Assembly: GCF_030272615.1 (NCBI RefSeq)
Contig: NC_081406.1
Location: forward strand, 114,979,783-115,043,782
DNA from: Cryptomeria japonica
Taxonomy: Eukaryota > Streptophyta > Pinopsida > Cupressales > Cupressaceae
Direction: 5' to 3'
Length of the DNA stretch: 64,000 nt
Shown: positions 34,020 to 44,599 of the stretch, piece by piece
How positions within the stretch are numbered: position 1 is the stretch's first letter
Layout: each line of letters begins with the position of its first letter
The notes under the pieces: model-generated
Told to the model about the DNA's origin: nothing
Seen by the model: the letters and a program-made list of their open reading frames with translations, nothing else
Database searches by the model: none
Made by a program: the position numbers and the translations under genes

Positions 34020-36087
34020 ATGGGAAGAGCATGGAGAGATAAAGAGAAGTATCAATATGGGCAATACCCTCAACCCCATACCATTAATATTGTATCCTAA
34101 ACCCTATAGCCTAAACTATATATCCTATACCCTATTACCTAAACCATATACAAGGGAGGGAGAGGTGATGATCTTGAGAGAAGAGGGAGAAAGAAGAGGA
34201 GAGATATAAGAGAAAAGAGAGAGGGCTAAGGAGATAGGGAGGGAAAGGTAGACAAGGAGTGACTAAGAGATCTAGAGAGAGGAGAGATAAGGGAGGGATA
34301 AGAAAATGAGAGAGATAAGTTCATAAATAGAGGAGGGGTAGGGAGGTAAAGATAGAGATGGAGTGCGTGAGAAAGAACTAGAGACTGGATAGATATAGAG
34401 GTGAGAGAACCAGAGCCTAGGGAGAGAGAGGTGAGTGGCCTAAGGAGAGAGGGGTGAGAGACTTAGGGTGATAGAGAGAAGAGAGAGTTCATAAATGGAG
34501 ATAGGTATCTCACGCCTCCCTCCCTCTTCTCCTCTCTTCCCAGGCTCTTGGTCTCTCACCTCTATATCTCTCTCCTCTCTAGTTCTTTCTCACCCTCTCC
34601 AACTCTCTATTCCTCCTTACCCCTCTCTCTCTTTCTCTCTCTTTGTCAACTTATCTCTCTCATTTTATTCTCTCTTTCTCTCTCCCTCACCTCTCCATCT
34701 CTTCCTTCTGTAGTTCTCTTAGTCATTCCTTATCTACCTCTTCATCCCTCCCTCCCCTCTTTAGGTCATCACCTCTCTCCTCTTCTATCACCCTCTATCT
34801 ATCTCATTTCTCTCTTCTTCCATCTAGGTCTCTCACCTCTCTATCTATCCCCTCTCTAGTTCTATCCCTCCATAGAAGCAAAGAGTTGAGAAGCCTAGAG
34901 AGGGAGAGAGAGGCGAGAAACCTAGATGGGGAGAAATATTGGTGAGATAGATAGAGGTAGATAGAAGAGGAGAGAGGCGATGACCTATAGAGGGCATGGA
35001 CAATGAAGAGGAGAGAGAGATTAGAAAAAGGATAAAGAGAGGGTTGAGGAAGGGAGGGAGAGGTAGATAGAGAGTGATTTTAAGAGACTTGGAGAGGAGA
35101 GATGTAGAGAAGTGAGGGAGAAAGAGAAGAAAATGAGAAATATAAGTTCAAAGAGAGAGAGAGAGAGGGTAAGAAGGTAGACAGAGAGGTTGAGAGGGAG
35201 GGAAAGATATACAAGTGAGAGACCTAGAGCCTAGAGAGAGAGGGGTGAGAGAGATTTAGAAGAGAGAGAGAGAGATAGGTGAGTAATGAGACAGGGAGGG
35301 AGAGGTAGAGTGGTAAATATGGAGAGAGGTATAGAGACATAGGGATGGTGAGAGAGAAAGGATGGGGTGGAGAGATAGTAATCGAGAGAATGGAGAGAGA
35401 GAGTGGAGAGAAAAAATAATAGAGGGAGAGGGAAGAGAGAGGGAGGGAGGCATGGATAGAGTTGTAATTAAGGAGGGAAGGTGATGTAGAGAATCAAAGA
35501 GGGTGAGAGTGACCTAAAGAGAGGCGAGAGAGGTGAGATACATAGGTCTAGAGTTTGGAGGTGATAAAGAGGCAAGGGGAGAGAGAGAGAAGAGAAGGAG
35601 AGAGCTCATAAAGGGAGATGGTTAATGGGTGATGGAGAGAGAGGTGGAGAGGGAGGAGAGACCTAGAGTGGGGACAAATAAAGAGTTAAGATACCTAGAG
35701 GATGAGAGAGATGTGATAACCCTGGATGGGGAGAGAAAGTGATTAGATATAGAGGGGATAGAGAGAGTAGGTAATGAGACATGGATGGGGATATAGAGAG
35801 GTCTAGGAAGGGAGACACCTTGAGAGGAGAAAGAAAGAGGGAGTGAGGGAGAGATGACCTCACTAATAGAGAGAAAGAATAAGATGAGATATAATAAGAG
35901 AGAGTGTGAGAGGGAGAGGTAAAGAACTAGAGAGGGGAGAGATACAAAGGTGAGAGGTTTAGAGCCTAGGGAGAGAGGAGTGAGAGACCTAGGGGATAGA
36001 TAGAGATGAGAGAGATAGAAGGGCAGAGAGAGGTGGGTAATGAGATAGGGAAGGAGAGGTAAAGATGGAGGGAAGGAGATACCTAGG

Positions 36088-36152
<65 letters not shown>

Positions 36153-36155
36153 TAA

Positions 36156-36230
<75 letters not shown>

Positions 36231-36233
36231 GGT
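33890..36233. repeat. 2.3-kb polypurine/polypyrimidine block
   Basis: The plus strand is almost pure GA from 33890 to about 34495, CT-rich from about 34500 to 34880, then GA-rich again to 36233. Perfect (GA)n microsatellites lie at about 33950-34017 and 36090-36230. Between them are degenerate longer units sharing phrases such as GAGCCTAGGGAGAGAG and GTGAGAGACCTAGA. Open frames here encode only Arg/Glu or Ser/Leu repeats and are not genes. Such DNA can form triplexes. Confidence 0.9.
34140..34880. repeat. Diverged inverted duplication inside the purine block
   Basis: The CT-rich part (about 34505-34880) is an approximate reverse complement of the GA-rich part just before it (about 34140-34480). 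This goes beyond composition. GTGAGAAAGAACTAGAGA at 34369 pairs with CTCTAGTTCTTTCTCAC at 34577. ATGAGAGAGATAAGTT at 34306 and GGAGTGACTAAGAG at 34256 also have counterparts in mirrored order. Confidence 0.7.
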
Positions 36234-36239
36234 ATGGGT

Positions 36240-37995
36240 GAACTCACAATGTTGGTTCCCACTTTTTCATATATCCTACATTTTTTAGAAAATATAATGA
36301 TTTATGCTTTAAGAGGTCCCATTTGAAGTAATTATTTGAAGAGTGTTAGATAAAAGTCTCTTAGATCAAAATTTCTTGGATAGAACCTCTCTACTTCTAA
36401 ATCATACTTGCAATGGAGTCTCCTTTGCATCTATCAAATGCTGATAAAAAACCAATTTTACATTAGCTTTTGGGGGGTCAAATGAATTCATTTATAAGTT
36501 TTTTTTTGTTGTTGTATTTTTACCTTATTATAAGCTTTCCAAATAGTATAATTTTTAATATATTTAATTTCATTAATATTTTTTTATTTTATTTCTTATG
36601 AATGTAGGGTTTTCACCGAATATGAACTTCTTTGTTCAATGCCTATGGAAAAATAATAAACATCACCCAATTTTTTTTGAAAAATATTTATGCACTAGGT
36701 ATTGAAGTCCTCTTTCCAACAAAAATAAATAAAATTGATTTTTGTTATATATATACCAAGTTCTGTAATATCAAATAGACATATGTCAAAATTACAGTTA
36801 ACTCGACTTCAAATCTTAATAAAAAATGAAATATTGAAGATAATGTTACAGAACCAATTGAAAACACTAGATATGGATGTTAAAAAAGGGTGCCTGCAAG
36901 AAGTTGTTTCCACTTTTTGGCCAAAAAGTGGAAGTTTTTTCCCTTTTTTTTAAAAAAAAATTTCGTCCCGTTTGACCTAAATATTTGAGGCACTTAAAGA
37001 ACGATTCTTGGAAAAATTCAGTATTAGGAAATGTAGTGCTCGAAGTCTACTTTCCAAATATGTAATTTATTTTAATACCCAGATCTTAAAAATGAAGTTT
37101 GAATAGGAATTAGTAAAACCTATAGTTTAAAAGTCACTTTTTAGGACCATACCATGGTCATGTATGACAAACATAATTTGATTTAAACGAAAGCATTTTT
37201 CTTTATCCTTTTGGGAAAGGATCTATAACTCACTCACCTTTGATGAGGATATTTTTTTGTAATTTTTTTCTGTATATATATATTTTTTGTTATTTTTTAA
37301 TTGGGAATAATCACTGTTTTAAAAAATCAGCATGTACAGAAAGCATAATTTGACCTAAACTTAACATTTTTAATTTTAATTTTTTAAACTATATAGATTC
37401 GTCTCTAGTTTGATCTTGTATAAGTTTTTTTTTCAAAAAACTTAAAGACAAAAAAGTTATTAAATTTTAAAAAACCCTGTTATTTCAAGTCTATGGATCT
37501 CTTTCATTAGAAATTATTTTAAAATTAAAAATATTGATCCATTCTTTAAAAAAAATATATATTTGGAATCTAGACAGTGCATACTATAATGGAGTTTTGT
37601 TGTTTAAAAAAAATCTGAGAATTAGGTGTTTAGATATTTTTTTTTGTATGAAGCTTGATTTGGCCTTCAAGTTACAGGTCAAACCAATTCCAAGCCTCAA
37701 GTTTGTCTTTCCGAACCTACAAGCAGGCCCCAAAAACATTTTTTCACAAACGGGATCCCGTTCTATTTTGCAAATTGATTAAAAATGCAAAAACAACACG
37801 AGATCCCATTTTTTTTCCATTAATTTCTTTTTTTGGATTTGTATAAATAAGAGATAATTTAACATAATAAAACATGTCTTCAAATGTGCAATTTTTTACA
37901 TAATATATTATGATTTAGTTGTCTTTTGGATGCTCTTTTGTTGCAATTTTAGAGCCATTTTTTGAAGGTGGCATTTATTGCATAATTTTTTAGTC
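36240..37995. other. AT-rich spacer upstream of the broken DDE-like gene
   Basis: No coding frame was recognised. It holds a perfect 26-bp palindrome at 36908-36933 centred on TTTGGCCAAA, and ACGGGATCCCGT near 37750. It may include the promoter or 5' end of the gene or element beginning at 37996, but no terminal inverted repeat was found. Confidence 0.4.
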
Positions 37996-40900
37996 ATGGG
38001 GTCTAAACAACGTCAGAAGAAGAAATAAAGGAGGGAATTGACCATTGAGGTAATTCAAGGAGAAAGAGAGAAGGAGGCCAAATGCCAAAAAGATAGAAGA
38101 ATGAGGATTCGACAAATGAATAATCCTGATGCTTCTGGATCCACAACAATGGAAGAGACAAACATTCAAGATGATGCATTTGGGGATCAAATGAATGTAG
38201 ATGATGCAATTATGGATGATGTTGATGTGAATGAAACAATTATGAAGAATATTCCAAGTACAACATCCTCAAATCCAGGTACATCTTCAAATCCTTCTCT
38301 AGAAGACATGGATAATGTGATTATAGGTGATATTCATATTGATGATTTAGTAGAAGCTAGATATACCAATGTTGAGATTGATAGAATTGTCCATGAAATT
38401 GAAAACCTTCATGTTGGTAAAGATGAAATTATTTTGAATGTTGAAAGTGAAAATCCTTTTGAAAATGGTGAAAATGAAAATCCTCCAATTGTTGAAGATC
38501 GGGGAAACATTTTTATAAAAAAATGAAAAAAAGGTTTTGGATAATCTTCCTGGTAAGATTTCTTGGAGACAGGTAAGAACATATGCCAATAGAATATACA
38601 AAGAATTTTTTTATCAAAAAAAAACTTGCAATTCAATGTCAACTTATGATGCAATTGATAAGGATGTGGAAAATGAGAAAAGTGATGAAACAAATAGGCA
38701 TCTATGCGAAACCATAAAAAAAAGATGAATCTGTTAAGCATGCTATGTCTACTATTGCAAGTGCCATTGAATATATTGGTACAACGAGTCGATCTAAAGA
38801 TAAGAATACGGCACGATGAGCTATAGCAATCGTCATAGTGAATAAAACAACCTTGAATAAAAGGATGGTAAGTGACATTAGTGGAATTTTAAAGATGCAT
38901 CCTAAAACATTGGTTAGAGAAGCTAAAAAAAGAGAAAGTATTGAAAATGATCCAATCAACCAAAGTTGGAGTTTTAGTGGTAGACTTCGCACGTTAGATA
39001 TGAAATTGAATATTGAAGTGAAATCTTTGGTTGAATTTTTTTGACATGATAATACAAGGGTATCGTCTAATGCTAGAGATGTTCTAAAGTTGAGAGTGGG
39101 GTGTAAAATTTGTGACCCTCATCCAAAACACCTATTAGACACAACTCAAACTGAATTTTATTGATTGTTTTTGGATGAAGTTGTGTTACCTAGAAATATT
39201 ACTATAAGTCAAAGATCATTTGAAAAATGCAAGCCCTGGTATGTGAAAACTAATAAGCAAGGAGTCTCTTGTTGTTGTAAAATGTACGTGCAATTTCATT
39301 ACTATTATGATATTTTTTGATAAATACGTTGTGTTTTGCATAGTAACATGCTTATCTAGGAATGTGGTATTGATATGCCACCTGAATCAATCAAGGAATT
39401 TGTAGCAAGTTTATTTTGTCAAAGAACTGATGGGAAATTATTTTACTTACATTCATGTATCTCTAGACAATGTTCTAGTTGTAGCAATTTTTCATCACTA
39501 GTAGAATGTATGCATGAGAGTAGTGAAACTGATTTTGGACAACAACTAGTGGATATTAGAAGATTTAAGAATGTTGAGTATCCCTTAAAGGATGGGAAAT
39601 AAGGAAATCGTGTAGATTTAATCACATCGAAGGTTAGTGTACCTACATTCATGTCAGAATTTAAAAGTAAGATCGTACCAAAATATGTGACACACTCTCA
39701 ACATGCTAGATGGCTTGATTCTCAATTTCATACATGTAGAAATATATTTCCAGTTGGAAGTATACTATCAGTGGTGGAATTTGGAGAAAACTATACTCTT
39801 AAGCCACAAGAGGAAATTCAATCTCAATATTACAATTCCACTCAAGTTGCTATTTTTGTTCATATTGTTTATAGACACGCACATGATAGCACATAGGATG
39901 ATAGAAAAATCCTAAGGGAGTATCATTTCTATGTGAGAGATAATAAGATGCACTCGTTAGAGTTTGTTCAATATTGTTTCACCATATTTTATAAAAATAT
40001 AAGAGAAAGAGAAATCCAAATGACAGAACATCTTATATGGTCAGATAATTGTACTGGACAATTCAAGAATGCTCAAATATTTTATTAGTTAAGTAGAGCT
40101 CACAAGGAATACAATATCCAACATACATGGAGTTTTTTTGAAGCTGGACATGGTAAAGGAGAACATGATGGAGCTGGTGCATGTACTAAAATGAATTCTT
40201 GCTAGAGAGCAATTAAAATTTGTAGATAATGTAAAATTTAAAGATGCACCTTTAATTGTAGATTGGTGCAATACAACCTTATCTACTAGATCGGCTGTGA
40301 ACTCTACAATTTAGCGATTCTTTTGGTTAGTTGAAGAGGAAAACATTGTGCTGAAACTTGATTGTGAGACAATTAGCATATAGGAAAAATGGCATTCATT
40401 TAAGAGTTCAAATGCAAGCACATGGACTATATGGATAAGGGAACTTGCATGTTTTTGTCAGTTTTGTATTTCAGGTGATTCTGATGTATGTGAGAATACT
40501 GAATGGATTGAAGATTGGAATCAAAGATCGTTGAATCCTACTCAAGCACAAGATCAGATTAGCACAATTGAAGATAATGATCATCTATTTGCATCAGATG
40601 ATTATGATCATGTTTCAGACCTTGTACAGAAAGGTAATGATTTTTAATTATTTTGTTGGCCATTTAATAAATTTAGTTTCAAACTTTTTTATATATAGTG
40701 TAAATTAAAAATGGTAATTTTTTAATTCTAAATTTTGATAATTTATTAATTTTTTGTTTGTAGGACATGTGTATGTTGTTGTTGCACGTGATGACAATGA
40801 AGAGGAAACAAAATATTGGTTGGATCGATTTGTTGAGACTAAACACAAACTAGTTAATCCTCGAGAAGATGATGATGGTTTTCATTATTCGACTGGTTCA

Positions 40901-41163
40901 GTGGTAGTTGTTGGAACTTGGCTAAGGAAATATTTGACAAGGAAGAATGGTTTGCCTACTTTTGAATATTATGAAACACACTACTCACATTTGATTGTTG
41001 CAACACATGTACAACTAGTGAGATATAACAACAAACCTAGTAATAAAAAGTTTTGGACAATTTCTATGGAAGTCACAAGACAATTATAGATGCTTTGGAA
41101 AAAAGAGAGGATGTAGATGCTACAATGGAGAAGTATTTAAATAAAGAGATATGTATACATTAA
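37996..41163 (+). pseudogene. Broken gene of an uncharacterised DDE-transposase-like family
   Basis: The start is ATG 37996 (MGSKQRQKKK, then TAA). Reading on requires frame changes in A-runs near 38526 and 38715 and passes stops near 38817, 39043, 39161, 39318, 39357, 39600, 39894 and 40087. An acidic Asn/Asp-rich N-terminus leads to a Cys-rich middle (GVSCCCKMYVQ; CISRQCSSCSN). A core follows with EFGENY near 39780, HIVYRHAH, WSDNCTGQFKNAQ near 40045 and EAGHGKGEHDGAG near 40145. The order acidic/ENY, SDxC, HGKGxxDG resembles a DDE nuclease, with glutamate where the first aspartate is expected. A GT..AG intron fits 40634-40763, and the last exon ends near 41163. The superfamily is unassigned. 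It could be a DNA transposon or a domesticated gene. Confidence 0.65.

Positions 41164-41166
<3 letters not shown>

Positions 41167-41210
<44 letters not shown>
41167..41210. repeat. (TA)n microsatellite
   Basis: About 22 TA units immediately after the broken DDE-like gene. Confidence 0.9.
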
Positions 41211-41214
<4 letters not shown>

Positions 41215-41469
41215 CTTTTGATTGTACCATTTGATCATGTAGATGGTTTAATATATAGGTTAATCCCCTTATTGAGAGCTCTTATACAATTGTGGTACAT
41301 GTAATGGAATAAGTATTTAATATATAGAGGTACGTATACTTGTTATTAAAATTACATGTCTTTCAATGATTTAAATTGATAAATTGCTTTTAAAATAGGT
41401 TTTCATAATTCATTTAAAATGTGAACTTGACTATTTTGCACTTCCATCTAGATTCTAATTTTTTTTGTC
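41211..41469. other. AT-rich spacer
   Basis: No gene was seen. It leads into the CCTTAAGCCACATGTCC array. Confidence 0.4.
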
Positions 41470-41782
41470 CCCTTAAGCCACATGTCCTTATTATTTTGAT
41501 TCCCTTAAGCCACATGTACCAATTGTAAACCCATCCCCTTAAGCCAAGTCATGTCCTAATTAGTTAATTTCCCCTTAAGCCATGCCCTATTTAGTTCAAA
41601 TGATCCTCTTTCAAGCCACATTTCCTATTTCTAGTTTGACCCGCTTAAGTCATGTCCCAATTATTCCCATCACCTTCATCTTGCCTCATGCACGTCCTAA
41701 TTAGTTAATTTCCCTTTAAGCCACATTGTCCTAGTTTTAACTTAAATTCACCCCACTATAAATCCTATATATAATATATATC
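41470..41782. repeat. Tandem array of CCCTTAAGCCACATGTCCTAATTAGTT-like units, left part
   Basis: About eight irregular units of 35-45 bp share CCCTTAAGCCA, ATGTCC and (T)TAGTTAATTTCCC. The array is interrupted at 41783 by element D and resumes after 54775. Units at 55085-55310 are of the same type, so this was one array before insertion. Confidence 0.75.
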
Positions 41783-41783
41783 T
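41701..41783. repeat. 83-bp direct repeat flanking element D, left copy
   Basis: It matches 54775-54857 at 81 of 83 positions, starting TTAGTTAATTTCCC and ending ATAATATATATCT. The last base is also the first base of the LTR. Confidence 0.9.
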
Positions 41784-43201
41784 GTAGACATCTAAAAATG
41801 GTCAACGCTTGCAGAGTCACATTTTAACATTTGCGCATTGCCTTATTTAGGTTTTTTGCATCGCATTAACATTTCTTCTATGTTGCGCACTTGGTCTTTA
41901 TCATTTGCTAGCATTGAGTCCTTCTTTTGCATTCTTCATTTATCTCACTTTTGAATTTGGTCTTGGCGATAATAATCTTCAGTCATGATTTTGGTCGATC
42001 TTATCCTATCGCATCAATGTGCGTGCTCTTTTATCATCATTTTGGACATCGTCAATCCTAATTGATGATGGAATTAGGGTTTTGTCCTCTTATCAATCTT
42101 TTCATTTTGTGATCGATTTGTGATCGATCCTCATCCTTGTCAATCTCGTCAATTTTGCGATCGATTTGTCATCGATCCTTGTCCTCTTCAATCATGTCAA
42201 TTGGCGCATATCAATTTGGTCTCTTTATCAATATTGGTCAATTTGTCAACCAATCTCAATTGTTTATCAATCAAATCATTTATCAAGTCAGAATCATGAT
42301 CAAATCGACCCTACATCAATTATCTTTTGTCAAGACCTAATTGTCATCCTTGCATTTCTAATTCATCTTCTAGGATTTTATGATTTATTCATTTAATCTT
42401 GATTGTCATTTTCCCTCTAGGTTAAATAATTTATTTATTTATCCTAAGTCTCCTTGTCACAATTAAATATTTATTTAATTGGCTAATTAATTCCCCCTCT
42501 TTTTGTGAATTAATTAATGAATGAAAAGTTATTAATTAATTCACCTAATTTTCTAATTTCATCAATTTCTAATTTTCCAATTCCTATTTTCCACCTAATT
42601 TTCTAAATTGTCAAATTCAATTTCCACCTAATTAATTTCTCTCTAGTCTCTACCTATTTTTGTGCTTCGGTGGAAGCATGAATTTCTCATGCGTCATACT
42701 ATTGGCATAGCAAGATGTCATAAGCTTCTAGTCCTCTAACCTTTGCATTGGCAATATGTCATAATTCATGACATAGAAGGTGTCATAACCTTATTCCTTC
42801 AACTCAATTTTCCCATTTTTGAAATCAATTGCCTCTAATATCAATTTCATGCTAATCTTGTCTTTTCTCCAATTTATCTATAAATTGGATGAATTTCTTC
42901 TATCAAAAGGCCGAATCAATCATGCTTCTAATACCCTTATGTTGTCATCTCGTCTTGTCAATTTTGCTTTCATATTATACTTATGCACTTGAAGGTGAGA
43001 TCCACAAAACAAAGTAATTTGAAGGAGAAAGAAGGACAATGGAGATTTCTAGAGGAGATATTCACATTTGCGATGGTTTGCATTTGAATTGAATGTCTTG
43101 TTTTTCATGTATCTCTATTGAATGTTCTTAGGATTGTTATCACTGCAATTTAGTTTTCATGATTGAGCTAGGCTAATGTTTATATTGCTTTGATGATTTC
43201 C
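41783..43201 (+). repeat. 5' LTR of element D
   Basis: The length is 1419 bp, matching 52282-53706 closely throughout. Differences are few and scattered, plus a 5-bp tandem change near 42390 (TTTAA). The two LTRs look more alike than those of B or C, so D may be younger. The exact 3' border is uncertain because the two copies diverge after GATTTCC. Confidence 0.88.
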
Positions 43202-44599
43202 AAATTCTAACTCACTATAAATAAATACCTGATGGGTGAAATCTTTGAAGGAAGGGTTACGTGGGAATTGTAGTTACTTGGGAAGTGATGACCCTTGGAC
43301 TCTTTCTCATATCAGCATCTAAGTAGGGCCTCACAGTCTAAATCGTGCTTGCGCGACTACATTTGTTTGGTATCTTGGTGGGCCTATGTCTCAATCACAC
43401 TTGCGTGACACCAAGGAGTAGCGCTTAACAGAAATCCTTATTAAACACCTTGTATTTAGAGGCCAAAATCCATCTAGTTGCTTGAGAAGGAGGAGTTCGG
43501 ATACTTGGAAGAGATACTAAGTTCGCCATGGGCAGATTTCCATGGGGACTGATGCTTGGCTGCCTTGAGAAGTGAGTGTCATGGAGGGGAGTCCGTGGGG
43601 CCAAGAATCTATGTATTCTCCTTGAATCTCATAACAAGTCTACCTCTCAAGTACCTACTATCCTTACCTACCATAAGAAATGTGTGAATGAGCATGATTG
43701 TCTTGAGTCTAAGTTAAAATATCTTGTCTTCTTTGCTTGTCAAAAGTTGAGTTGTGTCTCATTTCAAAAACAAGACAAATTGATTCAAAACAAGGTTAAA
43801 CACAAGAGTATTTCATTCAACAAAGTTCAAAACACCTTCAAACATGGTTGTCAAACATTTTTCAAATGTCTTTGTTTCAAAATTCATGTCACTTTAGGTT
43901 AGGTTTTGCATAGTCCCACTTAGGTCCTAAGGCATATTGTCATCTCCTTTCATTTTAGTCCTTTTCATTGCAAGCATCCTCATTTTGCACTTAGGTCCAA
44001 GATCATTTTCCCTAAGTTTGAATTTCATTGTCATATCCAAGATAGATTTCCATTTAGGTTGCACAAGTTGCATTTCGCGTATTCCAAGTCATTGGTCTTC
44101 ACATATCCTTATCATTGCATTGTCATATCATATCCTTAGATCATTTTCATATCATATCCTAAGTCATTGTCATAATCATTGCTTTCTTGCATGTAGTCTC
44201 AAAAACTAAGTTTTGTCATACTTGAGTAATCCAAATCTTTGAATAAACCCTAAGTCATTGTTAGGAAGTCTAGACCTTATCAAAAAAAATTTTGTCTTTT
44301 TGTCATCAATGTCATTTGGTCAAACCTAGCTTAGTATCCAAGCATATAGGTGAGACATTGTCCATTTGTCCTATCATCATTTGGTCCTTTGTCCTTTGAG
44401 GTCTAGACATCATTTCAATTTCCTAAGGGTCTCATTTTTAGAATTGCATTCGTGAGTTTGTCAAAATCTTGAAAAAACAACAAAAACATAGGTTGCATTC
44501 TTGCCATAGATTGCATTTTCGTCTATTTAGGTTGCATTTAGTTGCATATCATACATCATCCTTTTAAAATAAAAAATCCCAAAAACATTGCATAGTGAC
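43202..44599 (+). other. Leader of element D
   Basis: Untranslated 1.4 kb between the 5' LTR and the sense ORF. It is rich in repeated CATTGTCATATC and CCTAAGTC words. Short open frames here show no domain. No primer binding site was recognised. Confidence 0.5.

Noticed and set aside
33879-36000. Several Ser/Leu-rich open frames, for example 33879-34079, 34495-34945 and 35256-35863
   Set aside because: They are translations of GA/CT-rich repeats with no start context, domain or conservation signal.
42137-42396. Open frames in the D LTRs (also near 52637)
   Set aside because: Both LTRs contain them only because they are copies. Composition is that of the LTR, with no domain.
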